A stretch of DNA of 64,000 nucleotides from Flavobacterium terrisoli (GTDB lineage: Bacteria > Bacteroidota > Bacteroidia > Flavobacteriales > Flavobacteriaceae). The translations under genes and the position numbers were made by a program. Where the stretch lies: NCBI RefSeq assembly GCF_030167905.1, contig NZ_JARGNA010000009.1, positions 167,226 through 231,225 of the forward strand, written 5' to 3'. Below the pieces are notes generated by a model. It was not told where the DNA came from, did not search any database, and saw only the letters and a list, made by a program, of their open reading frames with translations. Shown in pieces: positions 28,502 through 37,666 of the stretch (its first letter is position 1; each line of letters starts with the position of its first letter).

Positions 28502-28529
28502 ACCTAACCCATTTTAAAAGAGGTTAGGT
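28502..28529. repeat. Hairpin downstream of the DUF892 remnant
   Basis: ACCTAACC (28502-28509) pairs with GGTTAGGT (28522-28529) around a 12-base loop. It lacks a T tract and sits just before the terminator at 28537. Confidence 0.5.
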
Positions 28530-28536
28530 CTTTAGC

Positions 28537-28570
28537 AAAACCCTTTTCCCACAGAAAGGGTTTTGTTTTT
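28537..28570 (+). terminator. Intrinsic terminator of the catalase unit
   Basis: The ten-base stem AAAACCCTTT (28537-28546) / AAAGGGTTTT (28555-28564) is followed by GTTTTTT. Confidence 0.82.
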
Positions 28571-28631
28571 TCTTTTCAGATACACTACTCTTTTGTATCT
28601 TAGTTGTTGCAATTCACTAAACCCAACCACA

Positions 28632-28997
28632 ATGACTGAAACCGAAAAAACCCTTAGTGTAATAGAAAATTTCAACGCCGCCTTTAACCGTCACGATGCC
28701 GCCGAAGTGATGCGCTGGATGACCGAAGACTGTGTGTTTGAAAATACTGCGCCAATGCCCGATGGAACCCGTTTGGAAGGTGCAGCTGCAGTCCGTGAAT
28801 ACTGGAAGAAGTTTTTCATCAATAGTCCGGATGCCCATTTTGAGGCCGAAGAGATTTTCGCTACTGAAAACCGCTGTGTGGTGCGCTGGGTGTACCGCAA
28901 AATGAAAGACGGACAACCCTGGCATTTGCGAGGCGTAGATGTCTTTAAAGTAACCGATGGAAAAGTGGCGGAGAAACTCGCTTATGTCAAAGGATAA
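28632..28997 (+). CDS. NTF2-like (SnoaL-type) protein
   Basis: I start at the ATG at 28632; the in-frame start at 28563 lies in the terminator of the catalase unit. The 121 residues form one cone-shaped alpha+beta domain: TEKTLSVIENFNAAFNRHDA, WMTEDCVFENTAPMPDGTR, AAAVREYWKKFF and WHLRGVDVFKVTDGKVAEKL. NTF2-like proteins include small isomerases, hydratases and ligand binders, and nothing here fixes the function. There is no signal peptide. It precedes the DinB-like gene by 19 bases and is probably co-transcribed with it. Confidence 0.82.
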   Translation: MTETEKTLSVIENFNAAFNRHDAAEVMRWMTEDCVFENTAPMPDGTRLEGAAAVREYWKKFFINSPDAHFEAEEIFATENRCVVRWVYRKMKDGQPWHLRGVDVFKVTDGKVAEKLAYVKG

Positions 28998-29016
28998 AAA
29001 AAATTAAAATCAATTT

Positions 29017-29541
29017 ATGAACTTCAATCTAACCAATTCCATAGAAATCCTCGAACGCACACCGCAGGTTTTAAACTCACTTTTAAACGGCATCAGCCAT
29101 GATTGGATACAAAACAATGAAGGAGAAAATACCTGGAGCCCATTCGATGTGATGGGACATTTGATTCACGGGGAAAAAACCGACTGGATTGTCCGCACCG
29201 AAATCATACTTTCCAATTCCGCTGCCAAGACTTTTGCGCCATTTGACCGCTTTGCCCAATTCGAAGAAAGCAAAGGGAAAACCATTTTGCAATTGCTGGA
29301 AGAGTTTGAACAGTTGCGCAAAGAGAATTTAGCAATCTTAAAATCTAAAAACATAAGCGCGGAAGATTTGCAGCAAGCCGGAATTCATCCGGTCTTTGGA
29401 ACCGTGACGCTGCAGCATTTATTAGCCACTTGGGTAGCCCATGATTTAGGCCATATCGCTCAAATATGCCGGGTTATGGCAAAACAATATAAGATCGAAG
29501 TAGGTCCGTGGCGGGAATACCTTCCGATATTGGATAAATAG
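29017..29541 (+). CDS. DinB-family protein
   Basis: The 174 residues form a four-helix bundle of the DinB/YfiT type. The usual three metal-binding histidines can be assigned to MGHLIHGEKTDW near residue 48 and WVAHDLGHIAQICRVM near 143. Members act as thiol-dependent transferases or have unknown roles. No membrane segment is present. It follows the NTF2-like gene by 19 bases. The substrate is unknown. Confidence 0.82.
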   Translation: MNFNLTNSIEILERTPQVLNSLLNGISHDWIQNNEGENTWSPFDVMGHLIHGEKTDWIVRTEIILSNSAAKTFAPFDRFAQFEESKGKTILQLLEEFEQLRKENLAILKSKNISAEDLQQAGIHPVFGTVTLQHLLATWVAHDLGHIAQICRVMAKQYKIEVGPWREYLPILDK

Positions 29542-29613
29542 TATTATGAGAAACAATTTTTTCCTACATTCGCCAAAGCATTTCCCGAACTCTGTAACTT
29601 TTTAAAAAGACCT

Positions 29614-30141
29614 ATGAACCTATTACTTTCAAGAAGAATTTTATTAACCTGTTTACTGTTTTGCTGTAGTTTTTCGTTTGCGCAAAAGAAAATTATCGTC
29701 AAATATTATGAAAACAATACCGAAGCTTCCATTGAAAATGTTCGGATTTTTTTTGTGACTAAGACAGATACCATAACGCCTAAAGTTGAGGACGGAAAAA
29801 TCCGGATTTCAAGTAAAATAAAGGATAATTTTTCTGTGTTTGCCCAAATCAGTGGAAGAACAATGCTCGTTGGATCATACCGCCCGGCGACATTTAAGGA
29901 AAATGATGCCATTATTTTTGGTCGCATAACCGATTTTTCAACCATGAAACGATATTGGGAAACAAAAGAAGCATTTATTCTTGATAAGGAATATGTAATT
30001 GTAATTCCTAATTATGAAAATGTACTCGACGTCATCTATTGCTCCGTAAAAAAAGATGTGAACATCTCTCAACATTCTAATTTTACAAAATATGCTCCGT
30101 CATTCACCTTTGTACGTGATGTGATTAAAACAAAAGGCTAA
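29614..30141 (+). CDS. Exported protein of unknown function
   Basis: The 175 residues start with a signal peptide (RRILLTCLLFCCSFSFAQ). The mature part begins KKIIVKYYENNTEASIENVR, which resembles the start of a carboxypeptidase-regulatory-like or transthyretin-like beta domain, but I cannot assign a family. Cysteines occur only in the signal region and once near residue 150. It stands alone, 72 bases after the DinB-like gene, and ends at a bidirectional terminator shared with the convergent GH13 gene. Confidence 0.75.
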   Translation: MNLLLSRRILLTCLLFCCSFSFAQKKIIVKYYENNTEASIENVRIFFVTKTDTITPKVEDGKIRISSKIKDNFSVFAQISGRTMLVGSYRPATFKENDAIIFGRITDFSTMKRYWETKEAFILDKEYVIVIPNYENVLDVIYCSVKKDVNISQHSNFTKYAPSFTFVRDVIKTKG

Positions 30142-30162
30142 ACCCATAAAAGAAAAATAAGC

Positions 30163-30193
30163 AAAAACCCCTTTCAATCGAAAGGGGTTTTGT
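30163..30193. terminator. Bidirectional terminator between convergent genes
   Basis: AAAACCCCTTTC and GAAAGGGGTTTT form a 12-base stem with an AATC loop, with A and T tracts on either side. It serves the exported unknown gene and the GH13 gene. Confidence 0.85.
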
Positions 30194-30195
30194 TT

Positions 30196-32076
30196 TTAAT
30201 ATTCCAATTTAAGAATCAGCGACTGGCTTGGTTTAACCGTTAGCTTTATCAAACCAACACCATTCTCAATCCGCATCATGTATTTTCCGCCATACAATTG
30301 TTCGGTCAAAGTATAATCGCCCGATTTAAGCATCCATTTCTTTAAGACTTCCATGGGCACCCTAAGTTGAATCGTACTCGAAGTTACCCAGGAGAAATTG
30401 GCCACCACAATTAGTTTCTCTTTGTCTGTATAACGAACATAAGAATACAATCCCGGTGCATATTGGGGTGTTTCATTTCTGTTAATCGTTTGTATTTCCT
30501 GAAACTTCCCGGTCAGCGCATCGCTTTTCAAAGTAAAGTTCAATAGGCGGGAATAAAAATCACGGAGTTCCTTTTCTTTCGGTGTTAATTTACCACCGTC
30601 AAACAAACCGCCATTCATCCAACGCTGGTGACTTGGAACGCCAACATAATCAAAAATACTGGTACGCGAACGTTTCCCAAAACCGGCATCTTCATTGCCT
30701 GCCTCGCCTACTTCCTGTCCGAAATAAATCATCGTTGGTGACGAACTTATCGTAGCCGAAACCACCATCAGTGGCTTTCCTTTTTCGGGCGTTCCCGCAA
30801 ATTCGGGACTGGCCAAACGTTGTTCGTCGTGGTTGTCTAAAAAATGTAGCATATGGTGTTCGATATCGCCCATGCCTTCCTGAATTTCACTCAACGGATC
30901 CGGCATTGCATTACCCTGAATCACAGCTTTCAAATGATCATAAGTTTCCACTTTGTCATACAGGTAATCCATTTTTCCTTGCTTAATATAGTTTCGGTAT
31001 TCTTTTGGATTGTAAACCTCAGCCATAAGAAAAGCATTCGGATTTTTCATTTTGATGGCAGAATTCATATAACTCCAAAACTCAACCGGTACCATTTCGG
31101 CCATATCATAACGGAAACCATCAACACCTTTTGCTATCCAATACAAGGCGATGTCATGGAATTTTTTCCAGGAGCTCGGAACGTTTTGACCTTTCCAAAA
31201 CTGAAAATGGTCTTGGTAACTTTTATTTTCATAACCTGCCGGCAACTCTGGAAAATCTTTTGTCCCATCGGGTTTGATACCATAATTTACTTTTACCGTT
31301 TCATACCAATCGTTGATATCCGGTTTTGCTAAACGCGAACCATTACCGGTCCATTTCGCCGGAAACTCAGTAAACTTTCCATCACTCAATGGATTTATTT
31401 CGCCATTCAAAGGCTTATAATCGGGTGAAGTTGGCACTTCAAAAGGTGTATTTGGGATATAATAGAAATTATTATCGCGGGCATATTCAACTGAAGTATT
31501 GTCATCGGCACCAAAATCTTTTACGCCTTTCGGATTGGTCAATCCTTTATAATTACGCGCAATGTGATTCGGAACTATATCGATAATCACTTTAAGTCCA
31601 TTGGCATGCGTGCGCTTAATCAAGGCTTCAAATTCCTGCAAACGTTTGGCCGGATCAACCGCCAAATCTGGGTTTACATTATAATAATCTTTTACCGCAT
31701 AAGGAGAACCGGCTCTACCTTTTACTACATCGGGATCATCATTGGAAATGCCATATTTGGTATAATCCCTGATGACATCGTGATGCGGTACACCGGTATA
31801 CCAGATATGGGTTACCCCTAATTTTTTAATTTCCTGCAACGCTTTATCCGTAAAATCATTAAACTTTCCAACGCCATTTTCTTCAATGGTTCCCCAAGGT
31901 TTATTGGTTGTATTTTTATTTCCGAACAATCGGGTAAAGACTTGGTACACCACAGCTTTTTTGGGCTGCTCAGCAACCTCAGCTTTTTTATTCATAGTAG
32001 AAAAAGTTGTTTTTTGGGCAAAAGTCATGTTTCCGGCACAGGCTATTGCAAATAGTATTAATAGTTTTGTTTTCAT
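30196..32076 (-). CDS. Secreted GH13 alpha-amylase-family enzyme
   Basis: The protein has 626 residues with a signal peptide (KTKLLILFAIACAGNMTFAQ). The four GH13 regions are intact: region I DIVPNH near residue 167, region II GFRYDMAEMV near 318 with the nucleophile Asp, region III MAEVYNP near 349 with the acid-base Glu, and region IV FLDNHDEQRL near 415. The end is a beta-sandwich domain C. It should cleave or rearrange alpha-glucan outside the cytoplasm. There is no SusC/SusD pair nearby and no second amylase, so it is not in a classical utilisation locus. The exact specificity (alpha-amylase, maltogenic or trehalose-type) is open. Confidence 0.9.
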   Translation of the reverse strand: MKTKLLILFAIACAGNMTFAQKTTFSTMNKKAEVAEQPKKAVVYQVFTRLFGNKNTTNKPWGTIEENGVGKFNDFTDKALQEIKKLGVTHIWYTGVPHHDVIRDYTKYGISNDDPDVVKGRAGSPYAVKDYYNVNPDLAVDPAKRLQEFEALIKRTHANGLKVIIDIVPNHIARNYKGLTNPKGVKDFGADDNTSVEYARDNNFYYIPNTPFEVPTSPDYKPLNGEINPLSDGKFTEFPAKWTGNGSRLAKPDINDWYETVKVNYGIKPDGTKDFPELPAGYENKSYQDHFQFWKGQNVPSSWKKFHDIALYWIAKGVDGFRYDMAEMVPVEFWSYMNSAIKMKNPNAFLMAEVYNPKEYRNYIKQGKMDYLYDKVETYDHLKAVIQGNAMPDPLSEIQEGMGDIEHHMLHFLDNHDEQRLASPEFAGTPEKGKPLMVVSATISSSPTMIYFGQEVGEAGNEDAGFGKRSRTSIFDYVGVPSHQRWMNGGLFDGGKLTPKEKELRDFYSRLLNFTLKSDALTGKFQEIQTINRNETPQYAPGLYSYVRYTDKEKLIVVANFSWVTSSTIQLRVPMEVLKKWMLKSGDYTLTEQLYGGKYMMRIENGVGLIKLTVKPSQSLILKLEY

Positions 32077-32115
32077 ATCATTTCTCTTGGTCGGTTAAAG
32101 CGGCAAGACCAGTCA

Positions 32116-32123
32116 CAAATATA
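32116..32123 (-). promoter_or_regulatory. -7 promoter element TATATTTG for the GH13 gene
   Basis: TATATTTG on the minus strand would start the transcript near 32109, about 33 bases ahead of the ATG at 32076. No clear TTG is at the usual distance. Confidence 0.4.
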
Positions 32124-32279
32124 AATAAATAGCTGAATTTAGAGAACGTAAAAGCCATTTCTTTTGGAAGATTTAACAGCCAGAATAGTTGCATTTTTGC
32201 GATAATAAACCAAAACGAGCTAATAATAAGCGAAAGCCTGTGAATAAAAACCCGATGTTTTTATAGCGAAAACTTGGGT

Positions 32280-32287
32280 TATATTTG
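32280..32287 (+). promoter_or_regulatory. -7 promoter element TATATTTG before the TPR kinase gene
   Basis: TATATTTG matches TAnnTTTG with a TTT at the -33 position (32258-32260). Its last three bases are the in-frame TTG at 32285, which therefore cannot be the start codon. This moves the start to the TTG at 32312, with a leader of about 20 bases. Confidence 0.5.
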
Positions 32288-32311
32288 TTTAAGAAATCAA
32301 ACAAAAGCCAC

Positions 32312-34246
32312 TTGAAAACAATTTTAAAATTAGCGTTACTCACCTGCAGTGTTCTTTTTGGGACCAAAAGCTATTCACAAAACACGACTATCGACAGCTT
32401 GAAAAGAGTGATTCGCATAACCAAAATTGACACTTCTAAAGTAAACATTTACAACCAACTGGCATTTGAATTCAAGGAAAGCTATCCTGATTCTTCTTTA
32501 TATTATGCCTTAAAGGCAAAAGGATTGTCCCGAAAAATTGGTTACCACAGTGGGTTGGCCAATGGAACTGTAAACGAAGGCAATGTTTTTATCATATCGG
32601 GAGATTATAAAAATGCCAAAAAGAGTTTTGGCAACGCCAAAGATATTTTCGAAAAACTGCTTGAAGAAGAGGAAAACAACAAAACCTTTAAAAACGGTTT
32701 GGCCAGAAGCTATGCAAGTTTAGGCGTTATTTTTTCACAGGAAAGCAATTATTATGCGGCACTTGAAAACTATCAAAAAGCCCTGCATCTTTATTTAGAG
32801 ATTGACCAAAAAGGCAGTGTTTCCAAAGCGTATAACAATATTGGCGTGGTTTATAAATCCCAGGGAAACAAAGCCAAAGCTTTGGAATACTTCCATAAAG
32901 CCTTAAAAATCCAGGAGGAAATCGGTGAGCTAACCGTTCCGGTGACGCTGACCAATATTGGGGTGATTTATTTTGAGCAAAACAATCTCGCGAAAGCACT
33001 GCAATACTATAAAAAAGCCGAAAAATTATTTAAGGAATCGGACAACCTTCGCGGTTATGCCCTACTGAACAATTATTTAGGTGATTATTACAAAAAGCAA
33101 AATGATACTTCGAAAGCGATAAGCTATTACAATCAGGCACTGACGATGTATGAATCGCTGCAGAATAAGTTTGGCGCTTCATTGGCTTTATACAATTTGG
33201 GCCAATTGTATTATGACCAAAACAACTATAATGAATCGATGAAATTTACCTCTAAATCATTGGCCTATGCAAAAGAAATAGGCGTTTTAGACCAGATATT
33301 CCATTCTGAAAAGTTACTCAGCGAATTGTATGACAAACTCAACAATCCGGCGGCGTCATTGGCACACTATAAGGAATATGTTGTAGCGCGTGACAGCATT
33401 ACCAATCTGGAAAACAACAAAAAGTTTGTCCAGGCGGAAATGGATTTTGAATACAAAAAACGCGAAGCGCTTTTGGCAGAACAAAGCAAAAGACAAACAC
33501 AGTTCCTGGTTTTCTCGATACTTGGCGTGATATTATTGATTGGATTGATTTTCTTAATCTACAATCGAGGTCAGGTTAAAAAACGTTTGACGTTACAGAA
33601 AGAAGTCGCCGAATACGAGCAAAAAGCATTGCATTTGCAGATGAATCCGCATTTTGTCTTCAATTGCCTGGGTTCTATTTCGAGTTTTATCGTGCAAAAC
33701 GGAACCGATTCTGCTTTGAAATATTTGTCCAAATTCTCAAAGCTGATGCGATTGACATTGGAGTATTCCAAAGGTTCGCTGATTCCTATAGACAAAGAAA
33801 TTGAAAGCCTGCAGAATTATCTGGAATTGGAGCAGCTTCGTTTCCACAACAAATTTGATTTTGACATCCAATCGAGTGACAAAGTGGAATTTAACATGGG
33901 ATTGCCACCGCTGTTGATTCAACCTTTTGTTGAAAATGCTATATTGCACGGTTTAGTGCCCAAAGAAGACAAAGGGAAAATTGACGTGATGTTTGATGTT
34001 GAAAACGGTCAGTTGGTTTGCACCATTACCGATGATGGCATTGGGATTTCCCAATCGAAAAAGATGAAGGAAAACTCGATGCAGGCACACAAATCGATGG
34101 CATTGGAGATTACCAAAAAACGCCTGGAAATCATGGAAGCTACGATTTCAAAATCGGCACAAATTGACATTCAGGAGTTAGAAGAAAACAACGAAATCAC
34201 AGGGACAAAAGTAATTTTACGATTGCCGATACAATATATACAATAG
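32312..34246 (+). CDS. TPR-sensor histidine kinase, LytS/YehU-type (His_kinase) domain
   Basis: From the TTG at 32312 the 644 residues begin with a signal peptide (KTILKLALLTCSVLFGTKSYS). About seven TPR units follow to residue 370 (AYNNIGVVYKSQGNKAKALEYF and similar). A short coiled coil, one membrane helix (FLVFSILGVILLIGLIFLIY near 400) and the His_kinase domain with LHLQMNPHFVFNCLGSI near 440 come next, then a degenerate ATPase domain (IQPFVENAILHGL, ITDDGIGIS). The TPR part lies in the periplasm and presumably senses a protein or peptide. Its stop is followed at once by the LytTR regulator gene, so the pair is one two-component system. Confidence 0.92.
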   Translation: MKTILKLALLTCSVLFGTKSYSQNTTIDSLKRVIRITKIDTSKVNIYNQLAFEFKESYPDSSLYYALKAKGLSRKIGYHSGLANGTVNEGNVFIISGDYKNAKKSFGNAKDIFEKLLEEEENNKTFKNGLARSYASLGVIFSQESNYYAALENYQKALHLYLEIDQKGSVSKAYNNIGVVYKSQGNKAKALEYFHKALKIQEEIGELTVPVTLTNIGVIYFEQNNLAKALQYYKKAEKLFKESDNLRGYALLNNYLGDYYKKQNDTSKAISYYNQALTMYESLQNKFGASLALYNLGQLYYDQNNYNESMKFTSKSLAYAKEIGVLDQIFHSEKLLSELYDKLNNPAASLAHYKEYVVARDSITNLENNKKFVQAEMDFEYKKREALLAEQSKRQTQFLVFSILGVILLIGLIFLIYNRGQVKKRLTLQKEVAEYEQKALHLQMNPHFVFNCLGSISSFIVQNGTDSALKYLSKFSKLMRLTLEYSKGSLIPIDKEIESLQNYLELEQLRFHNKFDFDIQSSDKVEFNMGLPPLLIQPFVENAILHGLVPKEDKGKIDVMFDVENGQLVCTITDDGIGISQSKKMKENSMQAHKSMALEITKKRLEIMEATISKSAQIDIQELEENNEITGTKVILRLPIQYIQ

Positions 34247-35008
34247 ATGATTACAGCAGTACTAATAGACGACGACAAACATTTACGCACCGGACTCAAA
34301 GCGCTTTTGGAGCGATATACCAATGAGATTCACATCATCAGTGAGGCTGAAAGTGTAAAAACCGGCGTGGCTTTGCTGGAGAAGATACAACCGCAGGTGA
34401 TTTTCCTCGACATCCATTTATCGGATGGAACCGGATTTGACATTTTGGAACAATTGGCCCAAACCAAAGGCAAAACCACCGCGCATATTGTTTTCATCAC
34501 GGCGCACGAACAATATGCGGTGAAAGCATTTAAGTTTAGCGCATTGGATTTCCTGTTGAAGCCTGTTGATCCTGAAGAATTACAAAACACGATTGCCAAA
34601 ATCAAAGATGCTGTTGGTAAAAGCAACTCGTTTGAGCATATTGATTTGTTGCTGGAAAACATTAGAAAAAAGGTGGACAATTTTAAGCGGATTGCACTTT
34701 CGACCAGCGATGGCATTCATCTTTTTGAAGTTTCGGATATCATTCGCTGCGAAGCCAAAGCCAATTATACTGAGTTTTTCATCAAGAATCACAAACCGGT
34801 TTTGATTTCGAAAACACTCAAGGAATATGAAGAATTATTGACCGAACACGGATTTGAACGCATTCATCAGTCGCATTTGATCAATCTTTCCTATCTGAAA
34901 TCTTATATCAAATCGGATGGCGGTTATGTGATTATGGCCGATAATACCCGAATAAGCATCGCGCAAAGCAAAAAAGAACGATTACAAGAACTGATTAAGG
35001 CACTCTAA
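34247..35008 (+). CDS. LytTR-family response regulator
   Basis: The 253 residues comprise a receiver domain with acidic pocket AVLIDDDKHLR, phospho-acceptor Asp in VIFLDIHLSDGTGF near residue 55, Thr/Ser switch in FITAHEQYA near 84 and Lys in FLLKPVDPEEL near 104. A LytTR DNA-binding domain follows from about 145 (IALSTSDGIHLFEVSDIIRC, FERIHQSHLINLSYL). It starts in the very next base after the kinase stop, so the two are translationally coupled. LytTR regulators bind direct repeats in front of their targets. The adjacent leucine-rich T9SS gene, 11 bases downstream, may be on the same message. Confidence 0.94.
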   Translation: MITAVLIDDDKHLRTGLKALLERYTNEIHIISEAESVKTGVALLEKIQPQVIFLDIHLSDGTGFDILEQLAQTKGKTTAHIVFITAHEQYAVKAFKFSALDFLLKPVDPEELQNTIAKIKDAVGKSNSFEHIDLLLENIRKKVDNFKRIALSTSDGIHLFEVSDIIRCEAKANYTEFFIKNHKPVLISKTLKEYEELLTEHGFERIHQSHLINLSYLKSYIKSDGGYVIMADNTRISIAQSKKERLQELIKAL

Positions 35009-35019
35009 AAAACTGAATC

Positions 35020-37515
35020 ATGAAAACTATTACCACTAAAAAAACCAACCCTATGAAAAAAATACTACTCCTAATGCTGTTTTTCTCCGGAATGGCCAAT
35101 GCGCAAATCATTCCCTTTCCCGATGATAATTTCAGGGTAGCGATTATCAATTCACCTTTTGTTATGGACTTACTGGGGAATTTTACAACCGTGGATCAAA
35201 ACATGAACGGGCAAATCGAATTCAGTGAAGCCGCAAACATCAGCATTTTGGTGGTTGACAACAGTAATGTCACTGATGTCACAGGTGTTCAGGCGTTTGT
35301 GAACCTGGAACAATTCACTTGTAACGGCAACCAAATTACTACGATTGACCTTACGGGAATGACAACCTTAACGTTTTTTGGTTGCAGCGACAATGCCACT
35401 TTAACCTCGCTAACCCTTTCCGGGTTGAATCAATTAGCCTCTCTCGAATTTACCAACACTCCAAATCTTAGTCATTTGGATGTTTCGGGTTGTAGTGCTT
35501 TACAGTATAATATTTTGGTTAGTCACAACAATTTGACTTACCTAAACGCCAGCAATTGCAGCACTTTGCAAAGCATTAATGTCACTTCAAACAGTTTGAC
35601 TTATTTGAATGTTGACGGATGTACGGGTTTGAATAATTTATCGGTTTGGTATAGTCAATTGTCCATGCTTATTATTGCTAATATGCCAAATCTTAGCGTT
35701 TTGCAGGTCTATCAAAATCCTGTACTGAGTAATTTAGTGGTTTTGAATTGCCCAGTCTTAAATTTATTTGATTGTAGCAATAATAATATTTCTTCTATTG
35801 ATGTTTCAGCTTTGACCAGCCTTACTGATTTGCGTTGCAGCTACAATCCGTTGACCTCAATATTGGTATCCAATTTGGTTAATCTTACCTCATTGATTGT
35901 TGGCGACACCCAAATTTCTTTTTTGGATGTATCCAATTTACATAACCTGACTTATTTGTGGTATCCCAACAATCCGCAGCTTCAAACGGTGTATCAAAAA
36001 AACGGTCAAAACGAAACCACAATTCTGGACAACAACCCGAATCTGGATTTTATCTGTGTCGATGATGGTCAGGTTACTGCAATTCAAACCGCTTTGACCA
36101 ATGCCAATCTGACCAACGTTGTAGCCAATTCATATTGTTCTTTTGTTCCGGGAGGCAATTACAATACCATCACCGGAACCATCAGACTGGATTCAAACAG
36201 CAATGGCTGCGATGCTTCGGATGCAGTGAAGCCGAATATCAGAGTCAATATCAACGATGGTACCAATCAAGGCGCCACCTTTACCAATGCTGCCGGAGTG
36301 TATAAATTTTATACACAGGCCGGAAGTTTTGTTTTAACTCCTGTAGTAGAAAATCCGACCTGGTTTACTTTCGCTCCAACAACAGCAACAATTCCTTTTG
36401 CCAACAATAACAACAATACGACAACACAAAACTTCTGTATTACCGCCAACGGATCGCACCAGGATTTAGAAGTTGTGATTGAACCTATTACACCAGCGCG
36501 TCCGGGATTTGATGCAACCTATAGAATAGTGTACAGAAACAAAGGAAACACAACCGTTTCAGGTAATGTGAATTTTACTTTTAATGATGCCAAAATAGAT
36601 TATGTATCTGCAACGACAGCGCCAAACACAGTTGCCTCAGGAAGTTTAACCTGGAATTATACTAATCTTCCGCCATTTGAAAACAGAAGCTTTGTCGTAA
36701 CGCTAAACATCAATTCACCGGTTGAAACTCCGGCCGTGAATATCGGAGATGTCTTGAATTTTGGAGCAACCATAAATCCAACTGCTGCAGATGAAGTTTT
36801 GGCAGACAATACTTTTGCTTTTAACCAAACGGTTGTTGGCGCGTTTGACCCAAATAACATCGCTTGTATTGAAGGTGCCAATGTTTCCACTACGCAAATC
36901 GGAAACTATCTTCACTATGCGGTAAATTTTGAAAACACCGGAAACTTCGCCGCACAAAATGTGGTTGTAAAAGATGTGATTGACGCTTCAAAATATGACA
37001 TCAATAGTCTTCAATTGCAAAATACATCTCATGCCTGTTACACCAGAGTAACCGCAAACACGGTAGAGTTTATTTTCCAGAACATCAATTTGGCTGCCGT
37101 TGCCGGAACGCCGCCTGTCGGAGGCCATGGCGATGTGCTGTTCAAAATCAAATCAAAAAACACTTTGGTAGCTGGTGATTTTGTAACCAAATCAGCCAAA
37201 ATCTATTTCGATTACAATGCGCCGATTTCAACCAATAATGCCCAGACAACGTTCTCCAATTTGAGCAATGCCGTTCATCACCTGGACAATAGTGTGAAAA
37301 TCTATCCGAATCCTTCGAGTTCAATCATCAACATCGAATGTAATTCTACCATAAACTCAATCGAATTGTATGACATACAGGGAAGGATACTGCAAACTGA
37401 TTTGGCCGATTCCAACACAACCGTGTTTGATATATCGGGTCGACAAAACGGATTGTACTTCTTAAAAATCAATACCAATAATGGCAGCAAAGTGGAAAAA
37501 TTAGTTAAAGAATAA
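35020..37515 (+). CDS. Leucine-rich-repeat surface protein with T9SS type A sorting domain
   Basis: The 831 residues (or 820 from the ATG at 35053, which gives a cleaner signal peptide MKKILLLMLFFSGMANAQ) start with an EF-hand-like DQNMNGQIEFSEA. About 12 irregular leucine-rich units of BspA-like type follow to residue 330 (LTYLNASNCSTLQSINV). A linker domain (GTIRLDSNSNGCDASDA, an SdrD-B-like fold) leads to a DUF11-like domain near 490-740. The last 75 residues are a type A sorting domain (VKIYPNPSSSIINIE, NGLYFLKINTNNG). It should be secreted by T9SS and bind protein or surface ligands. It follows the LytTR system by 11 bases, suggesting that system controls it. Confidence 0.87.
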   Translation: MKTITTKKTNPMKKILLLMLFFSGMANAQIIPFPDDNFRVAIINSPFVMDLLGNFTTVDQNMNGQIEFSEAANISILVVDNSNVTDVTGVQAFVNLEQFTCNGNQITTIDLTGMTTLTFFGCSDNATLTSLTLSGLNQLASLEFTNTPNLSHLDVSGCSALQYNILVSHNNLTYLNASNCSTLQSINVTSNSLTYLNVDGCTGLNNLSVWYSQLSMLIIANMPNLSVLQVYQNPVLSNLVVLNCPVLNLFDCSNNNISSIDVSALTSLTDLRCSYNPLTSILVSNLVNLTSLIVGDTQISFLDVSNLHNLTYLWYPNNPQLQTVYQKNGQNETTILDNNPNLDFICVDDGQVTAIQTALTNANLTNVVANSYCSFVPGGNYNTITGTIRLDSNSNGCDASDAVKPNIRVNINDGTNQGATFTNAAGVYKFYTQAGSFVLTPVVENPTWFTFAPTTATIPFANNNNNTTTQNFCITANGSHQDLEVVIEPITPARPGFDATYRIVYRNKGNTTVSGNVNFTFNDAKIDYVSATTAPNTVASGSLTWNYTNLPPFENRSFVVTLNINSPVETPAVNIGDVLNFGATINPTAADEVLADNTFAFNQTVVGAFDPNNIACIEGANVSTTQIGNYLHYAVNFENTGNFAAQNVVVKDVIDASKYDINSLQLQNTSHACYTRVTANTVEFIFQNINLAAVAGTPPVGGHGDVLFKIKSKNTLVAGDFVTKSAKIYFDYNAPISTNNAQTTFSNLSNAVHHLDNSVKIYPNPSSSIINIECNSTINSIELYDIQGRILQTDLADSNTTVFDISGRQNGLYFLKINTNNGSKVEKLVKE

Positions 37516-37540
37516 GATTGGAAGTTAATTATGTGAAAGG

Positions 37541-37573
37541 GCGCAAATCTGAAAATGGTTTGCGCTTTTTTTT
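37541..37573 (+). terminator. Intrinsic terminator after the LRR gene
   Basis: The stem GCGCAAA (37541-37547) / TTTGCGC (37559-37565) is followed by eight T. It closes the kinase, regulator and LRR unit. Confidence 0.8.
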
Positions 37574-37643
37574 AGGTGCAAATCCATGAAAACCAACATT
37601 GATAAATAATTCTTAATAACCATAATCATTGGCACGTTTTTCA

Positions 37644-37651
37644 TAAATTTG
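37644..37651 (+). promoter_or_regulatory. -7 promoter element TAAATTTG before the OstA-like gene
   Basis: TAAATTTG matches TAnnTTTG, and its last three bases are an in-frame TTG at 37649. As with the TPR kinase, this argues that translation starts lower down, at the TTG at 37667. Confidence 0.45.
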
Positions 37652-37666
37652 CTCAAAATTCAACCA

